From an uncultured Clostridia bacterium (GTDB lineage Bacteria > Bacillota > Clostridia > Christensenellales > CAG-138): DNA of 32,949 nucleotides. Of this stretch, positions 17,025-27,231 are shown one piece after another. Under the pieces are notes generated by a model. That model was not told the DNA's origin. It did no database searches and saw nothing but the letters and a program-made list of their open reading frames with translations. Made by a program: the position numbers and the translations under genes. The stretch's first letter is position 1; each line of letters starts with the position of its first letter. The DNA lies in contig CAMPAN010000011.1 in NCBI GenBank assembly GCA_946631895.1, positions 1 to 32,949 of the forward strand. The letters run 5' to 3'.

Positions 17025-17380
17025 GACCTATCCCTGCGCGGATCATGCGCTCCACGGCGACGGTCAAGGTCGGCGTTGGACGTGATCGGTATCAAAATCC
17101 CGTCTATGAGACGTACACCGTGAAGAACGTCCATCTGCAACCGACGAACGAAATCCGCAAAACCGCGTCGAACACCGATTGCGCGTTGCGCTCGGTTCTG
17201 TTCGTGGATCGGCGGCATTCTTCCCCGTCGCTCGATTGGTGGACGCTGTTCAACACCGCGCACGGGCTCGGTATTGACATGAAAATTATCGTTCGCGGAC
17301 AGGAATACACCGTGCAGCTCGTCGATGAACTGCGCGACGATACCGACCAGTTCCACCACTACGAGATCGGGCTTTACTGA
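17018..17380 (+). CDS. Putative minor capsid protein (head closure)
   Basis: Neck gene cassette; MLRPIPARIMRSTATVKVGVGRDRYQNPVYETYTVKNVHLQPTNE. Confidence 0.75.
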   Translation: MLRPIPARIMRSTATVKVGVGRDRYQNPVYETYTVKNVHLQPTNEIRKTASNTDCALRSVLFVDRRHSSPSLDWWTLFNTAHGLGIDMKIIVRGQEYTVQLVDELRDDTDQFHHYEIGLY

Positions 17381-17382
17381 CT

Positions 17383-17727
17383 ATGGGCGTAAAAATCTCA
17401 ATCAATCAGCTCGGCATTTACAAAAAAGTAAATGACGCATGGAATAGCGGATTGCCCGCGCTTTCCGAGGAAATCCTTGAAGACTGTAACAAATACGCAA
17501 AGCGAGCAGATGGGTATCTTATAGATTCCTCGAATATCCACTCGAAACCGCAAAAAGGGCTTCTCGTTTGGAAAACACCGTATGCTCTGCGGCAGTATTG
17601 GGAGATCAAAACTGCGCATAAGGACAAAAACCCGAAAGCGACATGGATGTGGTGCGAACAGGCGAAGATCGACAAATTCCCCGATTGGCAACGCAAAGCA
17701 CAAAAGGAGTTTACAGATAATCTATGA
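17383..17727 (+). CDS. Minor capsid protein (Minor_capsid_2-like)
   Basis: KGLLVWKTPYALRQYWEIKTAHKDKNPKATWMWCEQAK typical of neck proteins. Confidence 0.8.
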   Translation: MGVKISINQLGIYKKVNDAWNSGLPALSEEILEDCNKYAKRADGYLIDSSNIHSKPQKGLLVWKTPYALRQYWEIKTAHKDKNPKATWMWCEQAKIDKFPDWQRKAQKEFTDNL

Positions 17728-18122
17728 GCACATCAATCATCAATCAGGCGGTCGAAGCCGTTATGGACATGATCGACGCGCTCGGTCTGTTTGCCCTCAT
17801 TTATCGCGGCGCGCTCGGCACGGACAACGGGCTTTCGTGCGAGGTCGGACCGACCACGCCGGAAACCGTATTTCTTGACAAGAATCAGTATATCCCCGTC
17901 GATTTCGTCATCAACGGGAAACATGACAACCTGCACACCTTGACCGAGGCGATGAACAAGATTCACGAATCCTTGACAATGGCGCGGAGCTATCCGTCCG
18001 GCGCGGACTGGAAGATCGTGGACATCACGACGCAGACGCTTCCGCAGAAAATCGGACGCGAGGATTCGGGGCAATGGCTTATGGCATCATCGTTGACTGT
18101 CAAGGTGGAAACAAAACTTTGA
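17724..18122 (+). CDS. Minor capsid/tail terminator protein (Minor_capsid_3-like)
   Basis: Cassette position, ATGA overlap; 132 aa. Confidence 0.75.
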   Translation: MSTSIINQAVEAVMDMIDALGLFALIYRGALGTDNGLSCEVGPTTPETVFLDKNQYIPVDFVINGKHDNLHTLTEAMNKIHESLTMARSYPSGADWKIVDITTQTLPQKIGREDSGQWLMASSLTVKVETKL

Positions 18123-18135
18123 AAGGAGATAACGC

Positions 18136-18567
18136 ATGAATCCTGTATGGGTTAATGAGATCTACATCGCAACCGCACCCGCTGTAGGAAGCAGTGAACC
18201 TACTTGGTCGAAGCTCTGCGCGGGCATCGAAGGTATGACATTCAACAGCAACGAGCAGAACCAGCAGTATTTCTTCCTGTGCGGCGAAGGTGTCGCGCAT
18301 AACGAAGTAACGGGGTCTGCTCCGGAATTGCAGATCACCGGACGCCGCAAGGTCGGCGACGCCGCTCAGGACTATATCGCAGGGAAGCAGTTTGCGCTTG
18401 GCGATGAACGCAATTCGCAGGTCAAGATCGTTGCCGAAGGCAAGCAGATCGTATGCGACTGCTCGATCGGCGACGTGGTCAGCTTCGGCGGACAGACGCT
18501 TGACGTTAACACGTTCTCGTGTACGATCCGTTTCAACGGCAAGCCGACCGTCACAGACGCAACCTAA
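18136..18567 (+). CDS. Major tail (tube) protein
   Basis: Position; ...DAAQDYIAGKQFALGDERNSQVKIVAEGKQIVCDCSIGDVVSFGGQTLDVNTFSCTIRFNG. Confidence 0.82.
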   Translation: MNPVWVNEIYIATAPAVGSSEPTWSKLCAGIEGMTFNSNEQNQQYFFLCGEGVAHNEVTGSAPELQITGRRKVGDAAQDYIAGKQFALGDERNSQVKIVAEGKQIVCDCSIGDVVSFGGQTLDVNTFSCTIRFNGKPTVTDAT

Positions 18568-18573
18568 CGACAC

Positions 18574-18602
18574 GGGGAGGGCTTCGGCTCTCCCCCATTT
18601 TT
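18574..18602 (+). terminator. Rho-independent terminator after tail tube gene
   Basis: GGGGAGGGC-TTCG-GCTCTCCCC followed by cATTTTT. Confidence 0.78.
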
Positions 18603-18618
18603 CAAGGAGTAGACCAGT

Positions 18619-18972
18619 ATGTTTTTCAGAAAAGAAATCAACCCGTACCCAGTATCGGATCGGGTCACGTTCCGCAACATCGACAAAACGCTTACGCTTT
18701 CGGTGCGCTCCGGCGCGGCTGACCTTGTACTCGGAATGAAGCGCGTACAGGAACGGCTTTTAGGAACGACGGACGAAACGCCGGACGATGAACAGGCAAA
18801 GACTGCGCGGATGTTTGCGGAAACCATCTTTGGCAAAGAGCAGGGCGAACAGCTCATGCAGTTTTACGGATCGCCCGTCGCGGTGATCGCCGCCTGTGGA
18901 ATGTATTTCAAAGATCGTTTGAGTAAAAAGATCGCAAAGGCGCAGAAGATCGCAAAGGCGCAAAAGAAATGA
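18619..18972 (+). CDS. Tail assembly chaperone-like protein
   Basis: Between tail tube and tape measure; 117 aa ending in KKIAKAQKIAKAQKK. Confidence 0.7.
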   Translation: MFFRKEINPYPVSDRVTFRNIDKTLTLSVRSGAADLVLGMKRVQERLLGTTDETPDDEQAKTARMFAETIFGKEQGEQLMQFYGSPVAVIAACGMYFKDRLSKKIAKAQKIAKAQKK

Positions 18973-19550
18973 AGCTACAAGACACGCTCCCTCAGGGCGT
19001 GACGGTTGACGGGCGGTTTTATCGGCTCGACTTTGATTTCCGAAACGTGCTCCGCATGATGGAGATCATGGGACGCGACGATCTCATGCCGGAAGCGCGG
19101 GAATATTTGGCGGTCAAATGCCTCACGAAACGCCCGAAAAACGCCGGAAAGGTCTTGGCGGCAGTACGGTCTATCCTGTTCCAAAACCCGCCAAAAACGG
19201 ACGCTCAGAAGGTCACAGACTTTGCACAGGACGCGCCGCTGATCCGTGCGGCGTTCCGGCAGGCATACGGGATCGACCTATACCGTGACCGCCTGCATTG
19301 GATCGAATTTTCGGAGCTTTTGAACGCAATTCCAGAAGGGTCAAGATATTCGGAGGTCATCGGCATTCGCGTCCGTCCCATGCCGAAGCCTACGAAATGG
19401 AACGCGGACGAGCGGGCGTGGCTTGCGAAATCGAAATCAGACGTTGCGCTTGAAATGACCGAGGAAGAACGGAAAACAGCATACGAGCGCGGCGTGGCGC
19501 GGGTTGCGTCGTTCCTGTTATCGCTCGCAAAGGAGAAAGACAATGGCTGA
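18969..19550 (+). CDS. Bacteriophage Gp15-like tail assembly protein
   Basis: ATGA overlap; MKLQDTLPQGVTVDGRFYRLDFDFRNVLRMMEIM... resembles Gp15. Confidence 0.75.
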   Translation: MKLQDTLPQGVTVDGRFYRLDFDFRNVLRMMEIMGRDDLMPEAREYLAVKCLTKRPKNAGKVLAAVRSILFQNPPKTDAQKVTDFAQDAPLIRAAFRQAYGIDLYRDRLHWIEFSELLNAIPEGSRYSEVIGIRVRPMPKPTKWNADERAWLAKSKSDVALEMTEEERKTAYERGVARVASFLLSLAKEKDNG

Positions 19551-22305
19551 CGGAAAAGTCGTATTTCAAATTGACGGCGACGCTCGCGGTGTAAAAACCA
19601 CGATCAAAGACGTTACAAACGACATCGAAAAAGAATCCAAAAAGTGGGACAATGCCGTAAAAGATTCGACCGACAAAGGCGAGGGCTTTTTCAAGGGAAT
19701 GCTGAAAGGCATTGCCGGAGCTATATCTGCGGCGGGCATTGCAAAACTGATTCTTGATTGGGGCAAAGCGGCTGTGCAAGCCGCGTCCGATCTGCAAGAA
19801 GTTCAGAACGTGGTGGACGTGACTTTCGGCGATTCCGCACGGCAGATTCAAACGTGGTCGGAATCGGCGGGCAAACAGTACGGTCTGACAGAACTGCAAG
19901 CGAAGAAATACGCCTCGACAATCGGGGCTATGCTGAAATCGCAGGGCGTGGCACACGAACAGATGCTTTCCATGTCGAAAGACCTTGCGGGGCTTGCGGC
20001 TGATATGGCATCGTTCTATAACCTCGATTTCGATACGGCTTTCGAGAAAATCCGCTCCGGCATTTCCGGCGAAACTATGCCATTGAAGCAGCTCGGCATC
20101 AACATGAGCGTTGCTTCCCTCGAAGCGTTTGCGCTCGAACAGGGAATCACGAAATCGTATACAGCCATGTCGCAGGGCGAACAGACCATTCTTCGCTATC
20201 AATACATCATGAAAGCAACCGCCGACGCACAAGGCGACTTTGCAAGAACCTCGGACGGGTTTGCGAATGCTACAAGGCGACTATCTACATCGTTTGAATC
20301 GTTCAAGGCGAAAGCGGGATCGTTCCTGATGCAATACATCGAACCGATAACGAATGGCATTGCAGAAATGTTCGATTCTTTCACAAACACCGGAGAACGA
20401 ACAATACTTGACGATTTCGATGATATAGACGCGAAATTCGGCGCAAAGTTAGATCGGCTTAATGCAACATACGGAAAAGCGTCCGACCTCATCAATGTCA
20501 TGCGCGACCTTGAATCCAAAACGGTTTCGCTCGGCAACGGGCAGTTCAAGGGGCTCGCAAGCGTTTTTGAGGAAATTGCAAATGTTGAACGCAACGGCGG
20601 CAACGGGCGTGATTATATCAAGAGCCTCGGTCTTGATATTGAAAGCACATATCGGCAGTACCAAGTATGGAACGAATCTATCAAGCAACTGACGAATTCC
20701 GTTCCGAGCCTCACAGAGGTCATCAACGAAGAAACCGGTGCGATTGACGGCGGCACAGCCGCGATTCAATATAACCTTGAGGCGTGGAAATCCGCAGAAG
20801 AACAGAAACTGGCTTGGACGGCGTACTATGCGAAACAACGTGCGCTTGAAGAAAAAAAAGGTGAACTGTACGGTTACGAACTTGATGCTGGCGCGGCGAA
20901 AAAAGCCGCAGAACGCTACTATAACGAACTTGTAGAACAGTATCCCGAATTCCCAAACTGGATTGACCGTTTCTCAAACGGAGAAATACATTGGGCTGGA
21001 ACAAAAAATAACGCAGCTTCGGCACTTGGTGGCGGTGCGTTCCCGTCAAGAGAGGAAATTGAACGATACAACAAGTTTGAAGACGCATTTGATAAATATT
21101 ACGATGCGGTTAAAACTGCGGAATCTTCCGAATCCGAGTATGTAAAACAGCGTGATGCGTTTGCAGAAGCAGACCAACAACTTGCTGACGCAAAGTCGTA
21201 TCTTGTAGAACTGTACGGGAAAGAAGTTCCGGCAATAGACGCGGTAACAGGCGCAACCATCGAATACACGGAAGAAGCCAAAACCGCGCAAGACGAACTC
21301 AAAAATTACATTGCAACCGTTGCCGCGTCTACTGCGCAGATGGTTGATAGCATTGTCAAGGGTTTCAACGTACTGGAACGCCCGACACAAGACCTTTTTG
21401 AAAAGCGGTCAAAACTGATTCAACAGCAGAACGAATTGAACCGTTCCACAAAGGACGGCGAAAAAAGATATCAGGAACTGCAAAAGCAGATTGACGAACT
21501 GAACAAGTCAATGGACGAGTATTCGCCCACGGGCATGAAGAACGGGCTTGAAAGCCAGTTGGCGTTCATGGACGAGTACATTAAGAACCTCGAAAAGGCT
21601 CAACAGATGGGTCTTTCGGATGACTTGCTTGCGTCTTTGTCGGATGGCTCTGCGGCATCTGCGGAATACCTTGCGAACCTCGTTGCGAACCCCGAACAAG
21701 CGGCGCAAGTGGACGCATTGTATCAGCAAGTACAAGAGAGGAAAAAAGCGTTCACAGACGCTTTAGCGGCGCAGAAGCTGTCCGCAGATGAAACCTATGA
21801 CGCTATCGCGGCAAAGGCAAAAGAAACCGTTGACGGGCTTGCGCTCGGTGACGAAGCGGAAACAGCTATGAAATCCACCATTGACGGCATAGCAAAAGGC
21901 ATCAACGACGGCGTTGACGGTGTTGCAAGCGCGGTTGACCGTGTTTTGAATGAACTGAATCGGCTGAACGGCATATATCCATCGTTTGGCAGTACATTCA
22001 ACGGAGAACTATTACTGAACGGCACACACGAAACGGGTCTTGATTACGTCCCGTTCGACAATTACCTTGCATCCTTGCATGAGGGCGAGGGCATCCTGAC
22101 TGCCGAAGAAAACCGCATTTGGCAGAGGTTCAAGAACGGCGCAAGCCCGCAGAGTATGGACTATGACGCGCTCGGCGCAACGATGCGTGAAAACGTGCAG
22201 GCGGGCGGCAACGTGTACCTTGACGGAAAGACCGTCGGGCGCGTGATCTCGGATCAGCAGGGCAATTCTTATCGACAACTGCAAAGGAGCGGGTGGCAAG
22301 CATGA
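19543..22305 (+). CDS. Tail tape measure protein
   Basis: ~920 aa; ...LKGIAGAISAAGIAKLILDWGKAAVQAASDLQEVQNVVDVTFGDSARQIQTWSE... canonical TMP N-terminus. Confidence 0.95.
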   Translation: MADGKVVFQIDGDARGVKTTIKDVTNDIEKESKKWDNAVKDSTDKGEGFFKGMLKGIAGAISAAGIAKLILDWGKAAVQAASDLQEVQNVVDVTFGDSARQIQTWSESAGKQYGLTELQAKKYASTIGAMLKSQGVAHEQMLSMSKDLAGLAADMASFYNLDFDTAFEKIRSGISGETMPLKQLGINMSVASLEAFALEQGITKSYTAMSQGEQTILRYQYIMKATADAQGDFARTSDGFANATRRLSTSFESFKAKAGSFLMQYIEPITNGIAEMFDSFTNTGERTILDDFDDIDAKFGAKLDRLNATYGKASDLINVMRDLESKTVSLGNGQFKGLASVFEEIANVERNGGNGRDYIKSLGLDIESTYRQYQVWNESIKQLTNSVPSLTEVINEETGAIDGGTAAIQYNLEAWKSAEEQKLAWTAYYAKQRALEEKKGELYGYELDAGAAKKAAERYYNELVEQYPEFPNWIDRFSNGEIHWAGTKNNAASALGGGAFPSREEIERYNKFEDAFDKYYDAVKTAESSESEYVKQRDAFAEADQQLADAKSYLVELYGKEVPAIDAVTGATIEYTEEAKTAQDELKNYIATVAASTAQMVDSIVKGFNVLERPTQDLFEKRSKLIQQQNELNRSTKDGEKRYQELQKQIDELNKSMDEYSPTGMKNGLESQLAFMDEYIKNLEKAQQMGLSDDLLASLSDGSAASAEYLANLVANPEQAAQVDALYQQVQERKKAFTDALAAQKLSADETYDAIAAKAKETVDGLALGDEAETAMKSTIDGIAKGINDGVDGVASAVDRVLNELNRLNGIYPSFGSTFNGELLLNGTHETGLDYVPFDNYLASLHEGEGILTAEENRIWQRFKNGASPQSMDYDALGATMRENVQAGGNVYLDGKTVGRVISDQQGNSYRQLQRSGWQA

Positions 22306-23000
22306 TTTTATTCGATGGCGTTGATATTCAAAGCGTCGCGGACGTAAAGATCGAGGACATCCGCGTTTCCGCAATACAGATCAAGGACACCGTGCGCGAA
22401 AGACCCATCTCGGCTGGATCGCAGTTCGTCCGCGCAAAGTACGGCACGCGCACGGTGACGGTCACGTTCGCGCTCCTGACAATGGACAGGATCGCCCGTC
22501 ACGCGGCGTTGATGGCGATCAACGCATGGGCGAAATCGGACAAGGAGTACAAGATCGAACTTCCGCAAAGCTCCGATTTCTATCTCGTCGGTGTCTGTAC
22601 CGCGAAGCCCGATCCGTCCGTCCGGCAATGGTGGGAATCGAAATTGCGGCTTGTGTTCACCTGTTATGAAAACCCGTTTTGGACATCGAAGATCGAGAAA
22701 ACGGCAACGTGCGGAACGGCGTTCTATGTGCAGGGAAACGCTGAACCGTTTATGCGAATTGAAAGAACTCTGTCCGAAGACGCAAGCGATCAGGCGTATA
22801 GTTTGGACGGGAACGAGATCCGATTCTCGACGATCCCTGCGGGGAATTTCGTGCTTGACATCAACAACGAAACGGCGGTTGTCGGAACGACGAGCATCAT
22901 GTCGAATCTCAACGTGTGGACGCGGTGGATCGTTCCGAGGGTCGGCACGCAGACCATTACGGGGACGGGTACTATCAAGTATAGGGAGCGGTGGCAATGA
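22302..23000 (+). CDS. Distal tail protein (Dit-like)
   Basis: After TMP; MILFDGVDIQSVADVKIEDIRVSAIQIKDTVRERPISAGSQFVRAKYGTRTVTVTFAL. Confidence 0.88.
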   Translation: MILFDGVDIQSVADVKIEDIRVSAIQIKDTVRERPISAGSQFVRAKYGTRTVTVTFALLTMDRIARHAALMAINAWAKSDKEYKIELPQSSDFYLVGVCTAKPDPSVRQWWESKLRLVFTCYENPFWTSKIEKTATCGTAFYVQGNAEPFMRIERTLSEDASDQAYSLDGNEIRFSTIPAGNFVLDINNETAVVGTTSIMSNLNVWTRWIVPRVGTQTITGTGTIKYRERWQ

Positions 23001-24565
23001 ATTTCGTATTTTTCAACGCGGCGGGTCAAACGCTGTTTTCACGATCGGACGCGGAGACGGCGCATTGGATTCAGCACGAAATGACGCTGACCGCAGATTT
23101 CCCGTTCGATCCGAACAAAAAAATCGAGATCGGACAGCGGATAGCGTATCGAGACGGTAACACGCTGAACGTGTTCGAGGTCCGGCAATGCACCGAGACC
23201 GAGCCGGATCACGGGCAGAGGGTCACGGCTGAATCAATCGCTATTTCCGAACTGTCGGATGAACACATTGACAAGACTGAAATCACGAATAAGACCGCCG
23301 CAGAAGCCCTCACGACCGTTTTGACGGGTACTTTGTGGGCTTTAGGTACGAATACCGCAAGCGGCACGCAGAGCGTGGATATAGCGCGTGGCGACGTGTG
23401 GCAAGCAGTCAATGCGATCAAAACGAACTGGAACGTCTATATCATCCCCCGCGTGACGTTCTCGACGGCTGGCGCGATCACTGGAAGATACCTCGATATT
23501 ACTCCGGCGGGCGGCGTATGGAACGGCCTCAGGCTGTCCGTCAGGAGAGATTTACTCGACCCGTCCGTCACGTATAACGACGCGGATGTGTACACGGCAC
23601 TGCATGGGTACGGCGCGAGCAAGAACGATACAGACCTTACGTTTAAGGACGTGGTTTGGGAGGCAACGGATGAACATCCCGCAAAGCCCGCGAATAAGAC
23701 CTATCTTGAAGACCCCGCCGCAACTGCATTATACGGTCGGAACGGTAGGGCGCGGTACGGGTACTATCAAAATGCCGCGATTACCGATCCGGCTGTTCTT
23801 TTGCAAAAGACGTGGGAAGCGTTGCAGAGATGCAATCACCCGAAGATTTCAATCTCGGGGACGGCGGTCGATCTGTACCGCCTCGGGTATAAGGGCGAGC
23901 CGTTGAAACTGCATGATCTCGTACTGGTCGAGATCGCAGAAACGGGAGAGACGTTTTACAAAGAGATCATCATGCTCGACATTGATCTCATAGACCCGAC
24001 GAACAACCGCGTCGACATCGGAGATTATCTCCCGAACATCATCTATATCAATCGTGACACCGCGAAGAAATCCCGCGGCGGCGGTGGCGGCGGCGGTGTC
24101 GGCCAGACCCCGAACGAAGCTGAACAGAGCAAGACATTCGCGGAGTTCGCCAAAACGAACGATATGATCGGCATGGTCGTAGGAACTCGGAACGGCGGAT
24201 ACTACGTCAAGGCAGCGCAGATCGTTCTTGCGATCAATCAGGACGGCGGCACGAACATCAAACTGCAAGCAGACACGATTGACATTGACGGCGTTGTCAA
24301 TTCGCTCACCGCACTGCAAATCTATGTAGGCGGTTTAGGCTGTGCAAACAACATTGTCGCGCAAGGTCACATTGCGGGAAATGAGGTATGGGCATCGACA
24401 AAAATCAAGGTCGGTACAGAGGACGCAACGTGGAAATCGCAAACGGTTGTCACATCAGTGGACACCACTCTCACACATGGTTTCGCGGACACGGGCGGCA
24501 CTGTTTACTACGCAAGACTTGTGAACAGCGTTTCTTCGAAAACAATACACTACTTGGGGTACTGA
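22997..24565 (+). CDS. Tail-associated protein / prophage endopeptidase tail (Tal-like)
   Basis: After Dit; MNFVFFNAAGQTLFSRSDAETAHWIQHEMTLTADFPFDPNKKIEIGQRIAYRDGN... Confidence 0.87.
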   Translation: MNFVFFNAAGQTLFSRSDAETAHWIQHEMTLTADFPFDPNKKIEIGQRIAYRDGNTLNVFEVRQCTETEPDHGQRVTAESIAISELSDEHIDKTEITNKTAAEALTTVLTGTLWALGTNTASGTQSVDIARGDVWQAVNAIKTNWNVYIIPRVTFSTAGAITGRYLDITPAGGVWNGLRLSVRRDLLDPSVTYNDADVYTALHGYGASKNDTDLTFKDVVWEATDEHPAKPANKTYLEDPAATALYGRNGRARYGYYQNAAITDPAVLLQKTWEALQRCNHPKISISGTAVDLYRLGYKGEPLKLHDLVLVEIAETGETFYKEIIMLDIDLIDPTNNRVDIGDYLPNIIYINRDTAKKSRGGGGGGGVGQTPNEAEQSKTFAEFAKTNDMIGMVVGTRNGGYYVKAAQIVLAINQDGGTNIKLQADTIDIDGVVNSLTALQIYVGGLGCANNIVAQGHIAGNEVWASTKIKVGTEDATWKSQTVVTSVDTTLTHGFADTGGTVYYARLVNSVSSKTIHYLGY

Positions 24566-24566
24566 T

Positions 24567-24839
24567 ATGAACGGAATATATACAAACTCCGAACTGATTG
24601 AAACGATCTTGAACGATCTGAACGACTACATGAGTGCGCAGGCACGCGGTCAGTACGTGCAGGCATCCATCATTATGTCAAATGTTGCTCAAAAGCTCGT
24701 GAATCTGCGAAACGGCATTGACGCTGACATGAAGAACAAAGACGAAACAATCGAAAATCTGAAAGTGGAACTTCGCAAGCGCGGCGTAGACATTATCGAT
24801 GTGCCTGCGGAAGAACTGAAAGGAGAATCGAATGAATAA
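24567..24839 (+). CDS. Hypothetical baseplate-region protein
   Basis: 90-aa coiled-coil-like ORF in the tail operon. Confidence 0.6.
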   Translation: MNGIYTNSELIETILNDLNDYMSAQARGQYVQASIIMSNVAQKLVNLRNGIDADMKNKDETIENLKVELRKRGVDIIDVPAEELKGESNE

Positions 24840-27231
24840 CATCATCAAACGGACCTGGAACCAAAACCGCATGGTGAATATCGAAGACCTGTCCGGCATG
24901 GCGTTTCAGGCAGAGGACGGCGGTCATACGTTCGAGATTTCCGGCATCAATGACGCGGGCGAATCTGTCCCGCTTTCCGGCACGGTTGCGGGTGTCTTTA
25001 TGCGTCCCGACCTTGCGGACATTGCGATAGTCGGCTCGGCAACTGACGGCGTTGTTTCCGTAACTCTGCCCGCTGATTGCTACGCGGTCAACGGTCGGTT
25101 CGCGCTGACGATTTTCGTGATCTCGGATTCCCAAAAGGTTGCAGTGTACGCGGCGGTCGGAACTGTGGCCCGCACCTCGGGCGGCGCGGTTGCGGGTGAT
25201 ACGCCTCAGGATGTGGTAGACCTCATCAACGCGATAAACGCGGCTGTGGCGACAATCCCCGCGGACTATACCGACCTTATGGCGGCAATCGCGCCGACTT
25301 ACTCCGACCAGTCCGTATATCCGGTTGGTGCGTATCGGTGGTATGACGGTATATTGTATAAATCCAAGGTTGCAATAACAACCGCCGAATCGTTCACGGC
25401 GGCGCATTGGACAGCTGTCGTTCTCGGCAACGATGTTGCAGACCTCGTTGATTACCTTGGCGCGGCTGTGTACCGCTCCGATAAAAAAACAGCAACAACC
25501 ACATATAATGCTCGTATAAGAGCAAATGGGAACGTCGAAAAGATTACCGATAATGCTTCGCGAGTGTCTGTATATCCTGTCGAAGCAAATAATCTGTATG
25601 TCTTATACGGATTGACCGTCAGAATAACCACGGCTGCACCGCTTGCAGTCTTTTCGTCATCTTTATTTGACGGCGAAAACACCCTTTCAGGGAATACAAT
25701 TATCGTTCCGAACACGACCGCTACAACGTATACGGATTACAATGTTCCCTTCCGACCGACCGCTGACGGATACGTTTATATCTTTTCGTATGGAAACTAC
25801 AATGCGCTCGAACTGTACGATGGAGTGTATCGATCGACCACGCTTGACAATATCTCCGTATTGACAAAACCGTCCGAATCGTATGATGTTTCCTTTGCGG
25901 ACATCTTCGATAAATACGAATCCGCGTTCATCGACGATTTCACGTCGAGAGAATCTTTCGTTGATACAGACCATCCGTACACAATCCTTGGAAGTGACGC
26001 GGACGCTCCGACGATCACTACCGGGACCGGCGCGACAAGAACGGGCGCGTCCGGTATGAAAACGCTTGCGTATTCGCGCACGTTTGATTCGTTCCCGTAT
26101 GTGTGTCTGATCGGGCGCGTTGCAAACGCATCACAGCTCGTCAAGGTGTTCGATGATTCAAACACAGTTACGGATGGCGCGATTTCCATCGGCTCAAACG
26201 GAAGCGTATCCTACAACAGCGTCAAATATGGGGACATTCATATTAACGCTGCGTATGTTGTTATGGTTGTCAATTCGGATTCCGTAACGGTCTACGACGA
26301 TTCTGGGATCGAGGTACGGATTCCAGTTTCGTACACGTCCGACAAGCCGATGAACATCGCGCTTGGCTTCGGCGCGAACGCAGGACGCTTATTCGGTTAC
26401 GGTTCTTTTGTGGAGTTTGTGAAGCGTCCGATGCAGACGCTTGATTTCAACCGTTGCGTGGCGATGAACGAGGATACTGATAGCGCAGCAGCGGCGAAAT
26501 CAGTCATCCGTTTCACCCACGGAATTTGGGACAACGGAGCGGTTGCAACGGTGTACTATAAACCGTCCGAAAATCCGTACATGGAATCGGCGCAAGGGCT
26601 GTCAAATAATCCGTGCATTAACTGCATCTGCGATTACGCGGAAGATAATGGGTACAGAACAGAAATAGGCATCACGCCGATTAAAGGATCGCTTAAAGGA
26701 AAACTTGGCGGTTTGCAGAGATTCCGTGCAAGCGCAGATTACTACATGGCATCTGCGGATAATCCCGGAGTAAACGATTTCTATACTTACATATTCCAAT
26801 TCCACGATGCAAACTTTGATGTGCAGGGATGGACAGATGCACCGCCGTTTGTGCTTCGCGTAAAGGGCAATCGGCTATATGCTTTCGTCTGCTATAAGAC
26901 GGACGGTTCTGTGCCGTCAGGTGACAACGTACACGCAAATGACGAATATGACCTCTGCGAGTGGGAGATGGATGCGTGGCATCATGTCTGTGTCGAAGCG
27001 CGGATCGGATGGCGTAATGTACTTGCACCGCGTTTGATCGTCCGCGTGGATGGCATCGAAAGGCTGAACATCGAAACACCGCTTGGCTACAACATCGTAT
27101 CTTCGGGCGGTTATGTCAATACACACTTTGGTAACTATGTTCCGCAATGGCACGATGCGGCGTACACCACTTCGCACAGCGAGGTCCTCGTGACAAACAT
27201 TCGTTGGGAGGGTACGCAGAATGTCAACTGA
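24832..27231 (+). CDS. Upper baseplate / receptor-binding protein (BppU-like N-terminus, lectin-like C-terminus)
   Basis: 799 aa; N-terminus with ...VAGVFMRPDLADIAIVGSATDGVVSVTLPADCYAVNGRFALTIFV...; C-terminal NRLYAFVCYKTD...WHHVCVEARIGWRNVLAPRLIVRVDGIERLNIE LamG-like. Confidence 0.75.
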   Translation: MNNIIKRTWNQNRMVNIEDLSGMAFQAEDGGHTFEISGINDAGESVPLSGTVAGVFMRPDLADIAIVGSATDGVVSVTLPADCYAVNGRFALTIFVISDSQKVAVYAAVGTVARTSGGAVAGDTPQDVVDLINAINAAVATIPADYTDLMAAIAPTYSDQSVYPVGAYRWYDGILYKSKVAITTAESFTAAHWTAVVLGNDVADLVDYLGAAVYRSDKKTATTTYNARIRANGNVEKITDNASRVSVYPVEANNLYVLYGLTVRITTAAPLAVFSSSLFDGENTLSGNTIIVPNTTATTYTDYNVPFRPTADGYVYIFSYGNYNALELYDGVYRSTTLDNISVLTKPSESYDVSFADIFDKYESAFIDDFTSRESFVDTDHPYTILGSDADAPTITTGTGATRTGASGMKTLAYSRTFDSFPYVCLIGRVANASQLVKVFDDSNTVTDGAISIGSNGSVSYNSVKYGDIHINAAYVVMVVNSDSVTVYDDSGIEVRIPVSYTSDKPMNIALGFGANAGRLFGYGSFVEFVKRPMQTLDFNRCVAMNEDTDSAAAAKSVIRFTHGIWDNGAVATVYYKPSENPYMESAQGLSNNPCINCICDYAEDNGYRTEIGITPIKGSLKGKLGGLQRFRASADYYMASADNPGVNDFYTYIFQFHDANFDVQGWTDAPPFVLRVKGNRLYAFVCYKTDGSVPSGDNVHANDEYDLCEWEMDAWHHVCVEARIGWRNVLAPRLIVRVDGIERLNIETPLGYNIVSSGGYVNTHFGNYVPQWHDAAYTTSHSEVLVTNIRWEGTQNVN

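Noticed and set aside
18961-18972. Canonical -1 slippery heptamer X XXY YYZ
   Set aside because: The zero-frame codons CAA AAG AAA do not give a canonical heptamer; only an A-rich stretch is present.
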